Shown: positions 8,301-16,681, counted from the stretch's first letter. The stretch is 39,282 nt of DNA from Gemmatimonadota bacterium (GCA_022571515.1 JACZXQ010000029.1:1-39282); one strand, 5' to 3'. Notes: generated from the sequence alone by a model not told the origin. Numbers and translations are program-made.

Positions 8301-8677
8301 CGGCTGGAGGGCGGTGGAGGCCTCAAAAGGGCCACCTCGAGCAGGCGGTGCGGGGTTCCGTCCTCTACCCACACGAGGATGCTCTCATCGCCTCCTGGCC
8401 AAGGCTCCCAACCCACACGGCCCGCGGCAAGGTCGATCGAACCCTGGCCCGAGTACCCGAATCGGCTGAGGGAGTCGGCCACCGACTCGGCCACCGCTAC
8501 CGCCCATTCGAGGCGAACCGCTCGGTTGATCAGACTGTGGGCGACTCTGATCTGGCCGGCCACGCCGAGCAAGCCCACCTGAAGGATGACCAGTGCGACC
8601 AGCACCTCGACGAGGGTGAATCCATCCCAGCCGATCGTCTCCGCCGCATGGCGGAAGTGCTCATGCCGCAGCATCAC
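8297..8677 (-). CDS. PilV-like minor prepilin
   Basis: 126 residues. It carries a clear prepilin peptidase site with a rather long leader, WDG|FTLVEVLVALVILQVGLLG, cleaved before Phe with Glu at mature position 5. PilV/GspI-type minor pilins typically show the FTLVEVLVAL sequence. The start is GTG at 8677 (overlapping the fimT stop by 4 nt) or the adjacent ATG at 8674. The gene ends with a 4-nt overlap into the pilW-like gene. The mature protein is small (about 107 residues), and the C-terminus is Pro/Arg-rich (RPPPPSSR). Confidence 0.82.
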   Translation of the reverse strand: MMLRHEHFRHAAETIGWDGFTLVEVLVALVILQVGLLGVAGQIRVAHSLINRAVRLEWAVAVAESVADSLSRFGYSGQGSIDLAAGRVGWEPWPGGDESILVWVEDGTPHRLLEVALLRPPPPSSR

Positions 8678-9099
8678 CAGCGCCGAACTCGTCCATAGGC
8701 AGATACGATCAGGCCCGCTCGAGCGGACCCGCGCGACAGGCCGACGGTCTGGCCGGCGAATTCCCCGATCCCGAGGGAGTTGAAGCGCAGGAGTGCCTGG
8801 GGCCGGCCACCGGACAACTCCATCGCCACGCCTAGCGCTGTGAGCGAGAGGGTGTCCCCGACCTCACCCCCCGCTTCGAGCCAAGCCGCACCCGGGTTGA
8901 CCGAAAGGCTCACGGTCGCCCCGCCGTGGACCACCGCCAAAGCCTGCGCGCGCGTAATGATGCCTATGAGGCTCTCTCGGGCGGACCGGACGATCAGGCG
9001 CGTATGGGCCCGCCGGTACGAAGGCGCCACCACCGTGAATCCGGCGGCGACGATCGTGAGGACGAAGACCAATTCTAGGAGGGTGTATCCAAAGCGCAT
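8674..9099 (-). CDS. GspH/FimT-type minor prepilin
   Basis: 141 residues. The very short leader MRFG is cleaved before YTLLELVFVLTIVAAG; the residue after the site is Tyr rather than Phe, and Glu is at mature position 5. The body matches the GspH/FimT pattern: RSARESLIGIITRAQALAVVHG, then a small beta domain ending with GLIVSAYGRVRRW. ATG 9099 has an AGGAGGG ribosome site upstream. It heads the minor-pilin cluster and follows the sigma-54 regulator by only 56 nt, so the two may share a transcript. Confidence 0.85.
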   Translation of the reverse strand: MRFGYTLLELVFVLTIVAAGFTVVAPSYRRAHTRLIVRSARESLIGIITRAQALAVVHGGATVSLSVNPGAAWLEAGGEVGDTLSLTALGVAMELSGGRPQALLRFNSLGIGEFAGQTVGLSRGSARAGLIVSAYGRVRRW

Positions 9100-9136
9100 G
9101 GATCAACGTCACGCCAGGCGCCGGGCATTGGAATGT

Positions 9137-9154
9137 CGGGTTGGGAATGACCCG
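9137..9154 (-). repeat. Short hairpin between regulator and minor-pilin genes
   Basis: CGGGT/ACCCG, a 5-bp stem with an 8-nt loop, sits directly after the sigma-54 regulator stop in the 56-nt gap before the FimT-like gene. It is too weak for a confident terminator; read-through into the minor-pilin genes is likely. Confidence 0.25.
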
Positions 9155-9155
9155 C

Positions 9156-10514
9156 CTACTCCAAGCCGTAGTCCAGGATCTTGTAGCGAAGAGCCCGCGC
9201 CGACAGTTCCAGAAGCTCGGCTGCCTTCGTGCGGTTCCCACCGGTTCGCTCGAGCGCCCTCTGGATGAGCTTCCGCTCGAGCGCCACAGAGTGTTTCTTG
9301 ACCGAGAGGTCGTCGTCGGTCAGTTCGAGATCATCGGCGGCTGCCATCGAGAACCTGACCTGATCGGGAAGTTCATCGGCGACCAACTCATCACCATCGG
9401 CCAGCAGCATAGCCTGCTCGAGAACGTTCTCGAGTTCCCGGATGTTGCCCGGCCACGAATAGTTCAGCAGCACGTCGACCGCGTCGGGGTGGACCTTGGT
9501 CACCTGGAGTCCCAGGCGCCGGCGATGCCGCTCGATGAAGTGATGGACGAGATCCGGAATCTCCTCACGACGCTCCTTGAGCGGGGGGAGGTGAATCGGG
9601 ACAACAGCGAGCCGATAGTAGAGATCCTCGCGGAAAGCGCCCTCCTTGACCAGCGCAGTGAGATTCCGATTGGTCGCGGAGACGATCCGGACATTCACAA
9701 TGGTGCTTGTGGTTGCACCCACACGCCGGATCTCTCCATCCTGAAGGGCTCGCAGGAGCTTCACCTGGAGCGGCTGCGGCAGCTCGCCGACCTCATCGAG
9801 GAAGAGCGTGCCGCCGTCCGCCGCTTCGAAGAGTCCTTGCTTTTCCCTGTCCGCGCCCGTGAAGGCGCCCTTCACGTAGCCGAAGAACTCGGACTCCAGC
9901 AGGGTCTCGGGGATGGCCCCGCAGTTCACGGGCACGAAGGGTCGCTCCGCACGCGTGCTCTCGCGGTGGATCAAGCGGGCGACCAATTCTTTGCCCGTCC
10001 CACTGGCTCCGGTGATGAGGACCGGTGATGGGTGGGGTGCAACCTTGGTGGCCACCTCGAGGGCCCTCACCATCTCCGGGGAGCGCGCAATGATCTCTCC
10101 GAATCGGCGATCCGCCCGAACCTCCGCCCTCAGCCGTCCGACTTCCTTCCTCAGGCTCTCCCGCTCTTCGGCCTTTCGAAGGGTGAGAAGCACTTCGTTC
10201 GCACCGAATGGTTTGGGCAGGTAGTCGTAGGCACCCTTGGACATCGCTTCGACGGCGAGGTCCATGCTACCATATGCCGTCATGATAATTACGAGAGCCT
10301 CTCCGCCGCCCTCACCGTAGCGCTGGACGAACTCGAGGCCGTCCACCTTCGGCATGCGAATGTCGCACATGATCATGTCCGGCTGGGTGGCTTCAGCCGT
10401 CGCCAGACCCTTGGCACCGTCTTCCGCCGACACCACCTGATAGCCGGCATCCGTCAGGATGAGGGAGAGAGACTTTCTCAGCCCGGGATCGTCGTCGATG
10501 ATCAGGATCTTCAC
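9156..10514 (-). CDS. NtrC-family sigma-54 response regulator (PilR-like)
   Basis: 452 residues in three domains. A receiver (1-120) has the acidic pocket D7-D9, phosphoacceptor D51 and a conserved PKPF lysine. An AAA+ sigma-54 activator domain (about 145-385) has Walker A GASGTGKE, the sigma-54 contact loop GAFTGA and Walker [13 protein letters not shown] Fis-type HTH (about 412-450, [22 protein letters not shown]) completes it. The start is GTG 10514, overlapping the kinase stop by 4 nt. It activates RNA polymerase carrying sigma-54, so the sigma-54-type promoter in front of the pilins at 12838-12853 is a natural target. The PilR name is an inference from position between the pilin and minor-pilin genes. 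Confidence 0.92.
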   Translation of the reverse strand: MKILIIDDDPGLRKSLSLILTDAGYQVVSAEDGAKGLATAEATQPDMIMCDIRMPKVDGLEFVQRYGEGGGEALVIIMTAYGSMDLAVEAMSKGAYDYLPKPFGANEVLLTLRKAEERESLRKEVGRLRAEVRADRRFGEIIARSPEMVRALEVATKVAPHPSPVLITGASGTGKELVARLIHRESTRAERPFVPVNCGAIPETLLESEFFGYVKGAFTGADREKQGLFEAADGGTLFLDEVGELPQPLQVKLLRALQDGEIRRVGATTSTIVNVRIVSATNRNLTALVKEGAFREDLYYRLAVVPIHLPPLKERREEIPDLVHHFIERHRRRLGLQVTKVHPDAVDVLLNYSWPGNIRELENVLEQAMLLADGDELVADELPDQVRFSMAAADDLELTDDDLSVKKHSVALERKLIQRALERTGGNRTKAAELLELSARALRYKILDYGLE

Positions 10515-11797
10515 ACGCTGTCCTCCACTTTGTCCGTATCGTCGGTGCCAGCCTGCTCCGCCTCGTCCGCCACGGCGGGGAAGCTTACCGCGAAGGCGGC
10601 GCCACCCTCCGGGCGGTTGGTAACATCGATCCGTCCGCCCATGCCCTCCACCAATTGCGCGGAGATGAAGAGTCCCAGCCCGGTGCCCGTTCCGGGAGCC
10701 TTGGTAGTGAAGAACGGATCGAATATGTACTCGAGGCTCTCTGGGTCGATTCCGGGTCCTTCGTCGGAGATTGTGATGACGACCAACTCCTCAGCCGTCT
10801 GGAAAGCGCCCACTTCGAGCCCCTGCTCATCCCGGGCGACCCTTCGACGGTGAAGGTAGTTGATCCCGGGCGGATCGTCTTCCCTTCGGGCGAGCAGGAA
10901 CGTCCCGGGCCCAACGTGGGTGTCGGCGGTCACCTCGATCTTGCCTGGACCATTCTCGCCTCCCGCCTGAATGGCATTGAGCAGGAGGTTGACCAGTACC
11001 TGCTCCAGTCGATGCCTGTTCACGTAGATCCTGGGCAGGTCCTCCGCCAACCGCCATTCGTGCTCCACGCCGGCGAGTTGGCCCTGGCTGACAAGGAGAT
11101 CTCGCACGTGCGCGATCACTTCCCCGGGCGCCAAGAACTCCACACCCTTCTCGGCTGGGCGAGCATAGTCCAGCAGGCCCCGTACGATCCGGTCGATGCG
11201 TTTGGCCTCCTCTCGGATGAAGGCGAGCAACTCGGTGTCTCCCCCACTGGCCTCCATGCGACCCTCGGCGACATCGACATATCCCATGATGGCCCCGAGG
11301 GGGTTTCCGACCTCATGGGCGATGCCTGCCGCGAGGGTGCCCACCGACGCTAGGCGCGCCGACTGTATCGCCTGGTTGCGCGCCTGGACAAGCTGCCGGT
11401 TGGTCGCCTCGAGTGACCTGACGTTGTGAGCAAGCACCTCCTGATCCGAAATGAGGCGGTCAGCCATCAGATTCACGTTGTCGCTTATCTCGCTCAGCTC
11501 GAGACTGTCGGGGGGCTCGATCCGGTGATGGTACTCGCCTTCGGCGATGCGCCTGATGCCGCTCACGAGCTCGCTCACCGGCGTGAGGAAGCGGCGGTTG
11601 AGCAGCCAGCCCCCGAACACCATGACCACGAGGAGCTGTAGCACGGACAGGAGCAGTATGAAGAGCGTGATCTCGCCCGACGACGGGAGGCGCGGAAGGA
11701 TGACAACGAGGGCGATCCCCATGAGGATCGTGGCTTCCGCGAACAGGAGGCCGAATGAAAGCAGGAGGTCTCGTCTGAGTGGTGTGGGGCCGGACAT
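10511..11797 (-). CDS. Membrane sensor histidine kinase (PilS-like partner)
   Basis: 428 residues. Two transmembrane helices (about 10-35 and 43-65) enclose a very short external loop, so it probably senses signals within the membrane. A HAMP-like linker (about 66-120), HisKA with [14 protein letters not shown] (His161), and an HATPase domain with [19 protein letters not shown] and [12 protein letters not shown] follow. The stop overlaps the start of the sigma-54 regulator by 4 nt, forming a classical pair. ATG 11797 has a GAGGG ribosome site. It lies 72 nt after the pilin gene, with two hairpin-forming repeats in the gap. The topology differs from the six-helix PilS of Pseudomonas. Confidence 0.9.
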   Translation of the reverse strand: MSGPTPLRRDLLLSFGLLFAEATILMGIALVVILPRLPSSGEITLFILLLSVLQLLVVMVFGGWLLNRRFLTPVSELVSGIRRIAEGEYHHRIEPPDSLELSEISDNVNLMADRLISDQEVLAHNVRSLEATNRQLVQARNQAIQSARLASVGTLAAGIAHEVGNPLGAIMGYVDVAEGRMEASGGDTELLAFIREEAKRIDRIVRGLLDYARPAEKGVEFLAPGEVIAHVRDLLVSQGQLAGVEHEWRLAEDLPRIYVNRHRLEQVLVNLLLNAIQAGGENGPGKIEVTADTHVGPGTFLLARREDDPPGINYLHRRRVARDEQGLEVGAFQTAEELVVITISDEGPGIDPESLEYIFDPFFTTKAPGTGTGLGLFISAQLVEGMGGRIDVTNRPEGGAAFAVSFPAVADEAEQAGTDDTDKVEDSV

Positions 11798-11819
11798 GAA
11801 CCCTCAATGCGCTCTAGTC

Positions 11820-11838
11820 GTGCCGCTGATTGCGGCAC
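11820..11838 (-). repeat. Inverted repeat between pilin and histidine kinase
   Basis: A 7-bp perfect stem (GTGCCGC / GCGGCAC) with a 5-nt loop lies between the pilin stop and the kinase start. No U-run follows on the minus strand, so it is more likely an attenuating or processing hairpin than a simple intrinsic terminator. Confidence 0.5.
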
Positions 11839-11854
11839 AGCGAACGTACGGCCT

Positions 11855-11866
11855 GAAGGTACCTTC
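11855..11866 (-). repeat. 12-bp palindrome just after the pilin stop codon
   Basis: GAAGGTACCTTC is a perfect 12-bp palindrome beginning 3 nt after the TAG stop of the upstream pilin. Together with the hairpin at 11820-11838 it makes two consecutive dyads in the 72-nt gap, suggesting control of read-through from pilin to kinase or protection of the pilin mRNA end. Confidence 0.4.
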
Positions 11867-11869
11867 TCG

Positions 11870-12265
11870 CTAAAAGGTGCACATCACCTGGCTGGGCTGT
11901 GACGCCGGTGCACCCCCGGCCGCTGCGGCATCGCCGTGGTAGATACCGCACGACTCGCCCGGCAGACCGAAATGTGTGGCTGTCCCCGCCCAGCCCGTTC
12001 CAGTCGCCTCGTTGATGATAATGGCTACCCCCTCGGACGGAGTGTGGTTGGCATCTGAGAGCTGAGTAGCATACGCGTACGCCCCGTCGTAGTAAATGTC
12101 CTGCTGGGTAGCCAGGTTCTTGAGGTCGGTCTTCATGGCCGCGAGGTACGCCCTCTGTCGCGTCGACGAAAACTTCGGAATGGCGATGGAGGCCAGAATC
12201 CCGATGATCACGACCACGATCATCAACTCGATCAGAGTGAAGCCTCGTACTTCTCTCTGGGCCAT
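11870..12265 (-). CDS. Type IV pilin (second of a tandem pair)
   Basis: 131 residues from ATG 12265, chosen because it gives a short prepilin leader, MAQREVRG|FTLIELMIVVVIIGILASIAIPKF when read in pieces; an upstream in-frame extension would put the leader deep inside the protein. Mature residue 1 is Phe and residue 5 is Glu. The body keeps the pilin phrase AAMKTDLKNLATQQDIYY and ends with a probable disulfide pair (SCGIYHGD ... MCTF). The segment before the last Cys is Ala/Ser/Pro-rich (GGAPASQPSQ), a plausible O-glycosylation site. It is clearly paralogous to the pilin at 12386-12781. The start has a GGTGG ribosome site. Confidence 0.93.
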   Translation of the reverse strand: MAQREVRGFTLIELMIVVVIIGILASIAIPKFSSTRQRAYLAAMKTDLKNLATQQDIYYDGAYAYATQLSDANHTPSEGVAIIINEATGTGWAGTATHFGLPGESCGIYHGDAAAAGGAPASQPSQVMCTF

Positions 12266-12309
12266 GGAGCACCACCTTGGTAAGGCAAATACGGGTTTTC
12301 CAGAATCTA

Positions 12310-12344
12310 AGCGGGCGCGGCCCATCCATCAGACCGCGCCCGCT
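12310..12344 (-). repeat. Strong inverted repeat between the two pilin genes
   Basis: An 11-bp perfect stem, AGCGGGCGCGG paired with CCGCGCCCGCT, with a 13-nt loop. It lies 41 nt after the stop of the first pilin and 44 nt before the second pilin start. No poly-U follows on the minus strand. It probably stabilises the mRNA of the first pilin or lowers transcription of the second. Confidence 0.6.
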
Positions 12345-12385
12345 CGAAGACCATTCTCCCTTCCGGAGGCCAGTCCCCTATCCTG

Positions 12386-12781
12386 CTACTGAGTGCAGGC
12401 CATTGCGCCCGTAGCGGTAGGCTGAATCGGATTGCTTGGTACCGCAATGTCGCCGTAGTAGATGGCGCAGCCTTCGCTGGCGCCCAGAGCGGAGTGGGTC
12501 ACCGCAGCGGACCATCCATCCGTGTCGGCGTCGATTGACAACAGGTTCACGCCCTGCGACCTCACCCAAGTCAGGTTGGTTTCGCTGGTGGTGTACGCGT
12601 ACGTGTCCGAATAATAGATCTCCTGCTGGCTAGCCAGGTTCTTGAGATCGGACTTCATCGCCGCAAAATACGCCTTCTCACGCGTAGCGGAGAACTTCGG
12701 AATGGCGATGGCCGCCAGGATTCCGATGATCACCACCACGATGAGCAACTCGATGAGGGTAAAGCCCTTTTTGTCCCGCAT
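12386..12781 (-). CDS. Type IV major pilin candidate (first of a tandem pair)
   Basis: 131 residues. The textbook prepilin leader MRDKKG is cleaved before FTLIELLIVVVIIGILAAIA, with Glu at mature position 5. The alpha-1 continuation AAMKSDLKNLASQQEIYYSD is shared with the neighbouring pilin. A Cys pair near the C-terminus (GCAIYYGD ... ACTQ) probably closes the D-region, and the loop between them is Pro/Thr/Ser-rich (VPSNPIQPTATG). ATG 12781 has a strong AAGGAG ribosome site 8 nt upstream, and a sigma-54-type promoter sits about 57 nt upstream. The strong signals favour this copy as the major subunit. Confidence 0.95.
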   Translation of the reverse strand: MRDKKGFTLIELLIVVVIIGILAAIAIPKFSATREKAYFAAMKSDLKNLASQQEIYYSDTYAYTTSETNLTWVRSQGVNLLSIDADTDGWSAAVTHSALGASEGCAIYYGDIAVPSNPIQPTATGAMACTQ

Positions 12782-12837
12782 CTTGCTATCTCCTTCTGAT
12801 GTGAATACAGGGGGACGCCCGAACGCTGGTAGAAAAA

Positions 12838-12853
12838 TGCAAGGTTAGGACCA
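12838..12853 (-). promoter_or_regulatory. Sigma-54 (-24/-12) promoter for the pilins
   Basis: Minus-strand sequence TGGTCCTAACCTTGCA fits the sigma-54 consensus: a GG doublet and a GC doublet separated by exactly 10 nt, with TTGCA at the -12 element. Transcription would start near 12827, giving a leader of about 46 nt before the pilin ATG. Two sigma-54-dependent activators are encoded in this block, which supports the assignment. Confidence 0.75.
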
Positions 12854-12930
12854 AATTGTCTACGATCTTGTTAACTCCATGCACTACAATCAGATAGCTT
12901 GATTACAAGCGCATGGTCCGTGCCCTCTGG

Positions 12931-12945
12931 AGACCCCACGGGTCT
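12931..12945. promoter_or_regulatory. Dyad AGACCC-CAC-GGGTCT upstream of the pilin promoter
   Basis: A perfect 6-bp dyad with a 3-bp centre, about 110 bp upstream of the predicted sigma-54 start site. That is the usual place for an enhancer site bound by NtrC-type activators. It also lies 27 nt beyond the TMTC-like gene stop and could instead be a weak terminator hairpin, although no U-run follows. Confidence 0.4.
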
Positions 12946-12971
12946 TGGATTATGCAATCCACTGGCATTTT

Positions 12972-14840
12972 TCACCGCCCAAGGTACACCACGCCGAGAC
13001 TGTCAATTTGGCGCACTCCTACGTCCGGGACCTCACGCGTGCGTGCCGTATCCAGCGCCATCAGGGCCTGCGCCGTGTCGCCGGCGGCGGCGTAGCCCAT
13101 GGCCAGCCAGTACCACTGCATCCAGTGATCCCCCTCTCCGGCCTCGATGGTCTTGATGCGCGCCTCGACATACTCGGGCCAGCGCTCGAGCCCCCCCAGC
13201 GCCTCGGCCAAGAGGTGATTGGAGACCCCGTCCTCCCCCGAGGAGAACTCGACTGCCACACGAGCGGCTCGCTCGGCCTCCTCGAACCGCCCTTCGTTCA
13301 GGTAGATCTGAGCCAGGAGTTTGGGCGCCTTCCCCCGGGTCGGACGGTCGCGCCAGGCCTGTTCCAGGAGGACGGTCGCCGTCCTTATGTCGCCGGAGTT
13401 CACCAACCTGCGCCCCACTTCGACCATCAGCGGATAGGCCCCATTCAGTATGCTGATCGCCGCGCTGTACGCCTTCATGGCCGCCACTGTGTCGCCCACC
13501 ATGAGCTGGGCGTCACCCAACAGCCACTGTGCCCTCCCCGACTCGGGATGCTCGGTGAGCAGCGTATTGAACACCGTGAGGTTGTCACGCCACGCGGCGT
13601 TGCGGGTGAACGTGCGCCCGCTCATGAGGATCACGGCCACCACCACACCGGCGACGGCTATCCGGGGCCGATCCCGATACAGCGCGCCTGCGATCCAGGC
13701 CACCGCCACGGCGAAACCGAGCGACGGCAGGTAGAACGTCCGCTCGGCCAGCAGGACACCGGACAAGAAGACCACGTTGGACACGGGCGAGATCGTGATC
13801 ACGAACCAAAGGATGCCGAACGTGAGCGTGCGGGCGGTGGACCGGTCGGGGGACAGCGTCGGTTGCCGGGCAAGCACAAGCGCGACGGCCAGCGTACTGA
13901 AGACGAGACCCGCCCCCAACAGGTTGGTCGCATCCCAGCCGTACGAGAGGGGAATCACCGCTGGTGAATAGTCGACGCTGAGATCAGCCGGGAAGAAAAG
14001 CAGCCGGAAGTAATGCGGCCACGTCGAGGCCACCGTCCAGATACGCGGTACGCGATGCTCGAGGAGCGCCGCTCCTAGGGGGCCGAACGGACTCGCGACA
14101 CTGCCCAGGACCAGGAAGCGGGCGTAGAGAACCAGCCCGGCGACCAGGACCATTCCACCGTAGAGCGCTGCACGCGTACGCAGATAGGACAGCGCCCGCG
14201 GAGCCCGGTGGTCACGGCGCGCCACATCCAGAAGGAACAACACCCCGGGCAACGTGACCGCGCTCTCCTTGGTGAGAAAGGCGAGAGCGAAGAGGAAGAG
14301 GATCACAAGGGTGCCCCTCACGCCCAGGGTGTCGCGCGCCCGCAGAAACACGAAGCACGCCAGGAGGAACACCAGCGTCGAGAACAACTCCGCCAGCCCC
14401 ACGACGTTGGCCACGGCCTCGACATGGACAGGATGCACCGCGAAGATCATGCCCGCGACGAACGCCGTGCCCAGCGGAACCAATTCGGCGAGCACCACCA
14501 CGCCGAGCATCGTCACCGCCACGTGCAGGAGCACGTTCAGGAGGTGGAACGGCATCGGCCGCTCTCCCCACACCACCCACTGGAGCCCGAAGAGGCCCGT
14601 GGTGACCGGCCTCCAGAGTCCCAGCTCGCGGCCGTACTCGTTCGGCCAATACGGCTCCACCAGTGTGCCCGGGAGCGTCCCCAAGGTGTGGAGGTCCTCG
14701 TTGTCGACGATGATCGGCCGATCGTCGTAGGCGAAGTCGTTCAACAGGGTGTTGACGTGAACGGCCGCGGCCAAGACACCCACAACGGCCAAGGCCACAC
14801 GGAGGGACCGGAACGGCGATGGCCGGTGGCCCGGGATCAT
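12972..14840 (-). CDS. TMTC-like GT-C glycosyltransferase with TPR repeats (second copy)
   Basis: 622 residues. The N-terminal ~400 residues are a multi-pass membrane region of the DUF1736/TMTC type. An acidic first-loop motif (FAYDDRPIIVDNEDL) is the usual place of the catalytic Asp in GT-C enzymes. It is followed by LWRPVTTGLFGLQWVVWG, FHLLNVLLHVA and the hallmark FAVHPVHVEAVANVVGLAEL. The C-terminal ~200 residues are TPR helices (SGRAQWLLGDAQLMVGDTVAAMKAYSAA and later repeats). Eukaryotic TMTC1-4 transfer O-mannose from a dolichyl-phosphate donor onto cadherins; the bacterial homologues are little studied. The start overlaps the upstream paralogue by 4 nt. Sugar and target are inferred only from context. 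Confidence 0.85.
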   Translation of the reverse strand: MIPGHRPSPFRSLRVALAVVGVLAAAVHVNTLLNDFAYDDRPIIVDNEDLHTLGTLPGTLVEPYWPNEYGRELGLWRPVTTGLFGLQWVVWGERPMPFHLLNVLLHVAVTMLGVVVLAELVPLGTAFVAGMIFAVHPVHVEAVANVVGLAELFSTLVFLLACFVFLRARDTLGVRGTLVILFLFALAFLTKESAVTLPGVLFLLDVARRDHRAPRALSYLRTRAALYGGMVLVAGLVLYARFLVLGSVASPFGPLGAALLEHRVPRIWTVASTWPHYFRLLFFPADLSVDYSPAVIPLSYGWDATNLLGAGLVFSTLAVALVLARQPTLSPDRSTARTLTFGILWFVITISPVSNVVFLSGVLLAERTFYLPSLGFAVAVAWIAGALYRDRPRIAVAGVVVAVILMSGRTFTRNAAWRDNLTVFNTLLTEHPESGRAQWLLGDAQLMVGDTVAAMKAYSAAISILNGAYPLMVEVGRRLVNSGDIRTATVLLEQAWRDRPTRGKAPKLLAQIYLNEGRFEEAERAARVAVEFSSGEDGVSNHLLAEALGGLERWPEYVEARIKTIEAGEGDHWMQWYWLAMGYAAAGDTAQALMALDTARTREVPDVGVRQIDSLGVVYLGR

Positions 14841-16681
14841 CGAGCTGCTTCCCTAGGCTGGCTCGTCCCCTGTTGGGCAGGCCCAACGGGAGGGTCTGCA
14901 TCCCTCGCACCGCCAAGGGCGGAGGCTCGCTCGCTCGCCTCCGCGGCAGAGTCCGGCTGCCCGTTGGCTTCCAACAGCTCCGCCAACCTACTCCAATCGT
15001 GCGAGGACTCGGGGTCCACGGCCAGAGCGGCCTCACGCGCGCGAATCGCAGCCGGAAGGTCACCCTTCACGACATAGCTATCGGACACGAGGGCCCACAA
15101 CTCCCGATCACGGCCTGCCTGCTCCAGTCCCCGCAACGCCACCGAATGAGCCTCGCGGCCACGGCGCTGGAGGATCAGGTGGCGGGCCAACAGTTGCCAG
15201 GCCGCAGTCTGACGGGGATACGCCCGGACCCCCGTTACCAACAGCGTTTCCGCCCGCTCCCATTGCTCACGACCGCCGTAGAAGTCCGCCACCTCCACCA
15301 GTAACGGATAGTTGAATGGGGCCAACTCCAGCGCTCCCTCGTAGACTTCGACCGCCGCTTCAGAGTCGCCGGTGCGCACGAGCCCGTTGGCTCGAGCCCG
15401 GAGCGCCAGGTGGGAGTCCGGGTGGTCCCGGGCCAGGGTCGCCACGACAGTGAATGTGCTCAGCCAGGATGGATTGCGCAGGACCGTGCGGACAAGGAAC
15501 GCGGTCCCGACAAGCATGATCACAACCAGGCCCAGCGTGCGAGGCGTCCTGCCCCGTTCAGCGATGGCCACCGTCGCGCCAGCGACGGCCAGTGAGAGGC
15601 CAACGGAGGGGAGATAGAGTGTGCGTTCGGCCAGCAACGTTCCCGTCGGCATGAGGAGGTTCGAGATGGGGAGGATCGTCACCATGAACCACAGGATACC
15701 CAGCGCGATGAACGGCCGTGGCCTCACCAGCACCACGACTCCGACGATGAGCGCCACGAGAGTGAGTACACCGCCAAAGACCTCGGCGTCGAATGTCGCA
15801 GCCGGGTAGAGCACGCCGGGCGCGTAGTCGACCGCCAGTACCAGGGGGAAGAACATGAGACGGGCGTATTGACTCCACAGCGATACGGCCGTGAGGAGCC
15901 GCTCGCCCGTGGTCAGGCCCGCCAACACGGCCGCTGGAATTTCACCAACCACGGACCCGAGCACCAGGAAGCGCACGCCCAGATACACCGCGAGCACCGC
16001 CGCCGTGAGCGCGAACAGCGGCAACTCATCCACAAACCGCCTGACGAGAGGCGTCCCGTCCGCCCTGAAGAGGGTCAGAAGGATCAGAACGCCGGGCAGC
16101 GTGGCACCCATCTCCTTCGAGCCCAGCGCCAGCGCATACAGGAGCGCAACCCCGAGCAGCCGCGCTACGCGGCGGCCGCCGCCGCGCCACCGAGCCCCAC
16201 GCCAAAAGAGCAGGCAGGCCGCAAGGTAGAAAATGGCCGTGTAGAGCTCGGCACGCCCGACCACGTTGGCGACCGCCTCGGTGTGCACAGGGTGCACCGC
16301 GAAGATCGCTGCGCCCGCCAGCGCCCCCCCGGTGGAGAAGAACTCGAGGAGCAGCAGGAACACGAGCAGGCTGACGATGCCGTGCGACACGATGCTGACC
16401 GCGTGAAAGCCCAGCACGTCGCCCCCGAACACCTGCCACTCGGCCGCGTAGCTGGCCACGGCAACCGGCCGATAGAGTCCGGTGCCCTCCACCGCCATGG
16501 GCCAGTACGGCGTTGCCATGGCCGCGCCGATGTCGGACTCGGTGACGACGGGATTGTCCTCGATGATGAGCACGTCGTCGAACGCGAAGCCGTTTCCGAG
16601 GGAGTTCCCGTACGCCGAGAGGGCCAGAAGTACCACGAGCGCGCCGGCCCTGCCGGGCGGCGGCGCTTCTCCGAACGTCAT
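14837..16681 (-). CDS. TMTC-like GT-C glycosyltransferase with TPR repeats (first copy)
   Basis: 614 residues from ATG 16681, which lies 19 nt after the GT2 stop; the longer open frame upstream only shadows the GT2 gene. It has the same architecture as its downstream paralogue: a first-loop motif FAFDDVLIIEDNPVV, LYRPVAVASYAAEW, and the hallmark FAVHPVHTEAVANVVGRAEL, then many membrane helices with MVTILPISNLLMPTGTLLAERTLYLPSVG, and C-terminal TPR helices from about residue 425 (HLALRARANGLVRTGDSEAAVEVYEGA). It is predicted to transfer a sugar from a lipid-phosphate carrier to exported proteins on the outer face of the inner membrane. The two copies are divergent, suggesting different acceptors or successive steps. 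Confidence 0.85.
   Translation of the reverse strand: MTFGEAPPPGRAGALVVLLALSAYGNSLGNGFAFDDVLIIEDNPVVTESDIGAAMATPYWPMAVEGTGLYRPVAVASYAAEWQVFGGDVLGFHAVSIVSHGIVSLLVFLLLLEFFSTGGALAGAAIFAVHPVHTEAVANVVGRAELYTAIFYLAACLLFWRGARWRGGGRRVARLLGVALLYALALGSKEMGATLPGVLILLTLFRADGTPLVRRFVDELPLFALTAAVLAVYLGVRFLVLGSVVGEIPAAVLAGLTTGERLLTAVSLWSQYARLMFFPLVLAVDYAPGVLYPAATFDAEVFGGVLTLVALIVGVVVLVRPRPFIALGILWFMVTILPISNLLMPTGTLLAERTLYLPSVGLSLAVAGATVAIAERGRTPRTLGLVVIMLVGTAFLVRTVLRNPSWLSTFTVVATLARDHPDSHLALRARANGLVRTGDSEAAVEVYEGALELAPFNYPLLVEVADFYGGREQWERAETLLVTGVRAYPRQTAAWQLLARHLILQRRGREAHSVALRGLEQAGRDRELWALVSDSYVVKGDLPAAIRAREAALAVDPESSHDWSRLAELLEANGQPDSAAEASERASALGGARDADPPVGPAQQGTSQPREAAR

Noticed and set aside
9100-9155. 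A sigma-54 promoter for the minor-pilin genes (TGGCGTGACGTTGA)
   Set aside because: The spacing is 9 nt and the -12 GC doublet is missing.
12272-12300. A second sigma-54 promoter directly before the downstream pilin
   Set aside because: TGG and TTGC elements are present but the GG-GC spacing is 13 nt instead of 10.
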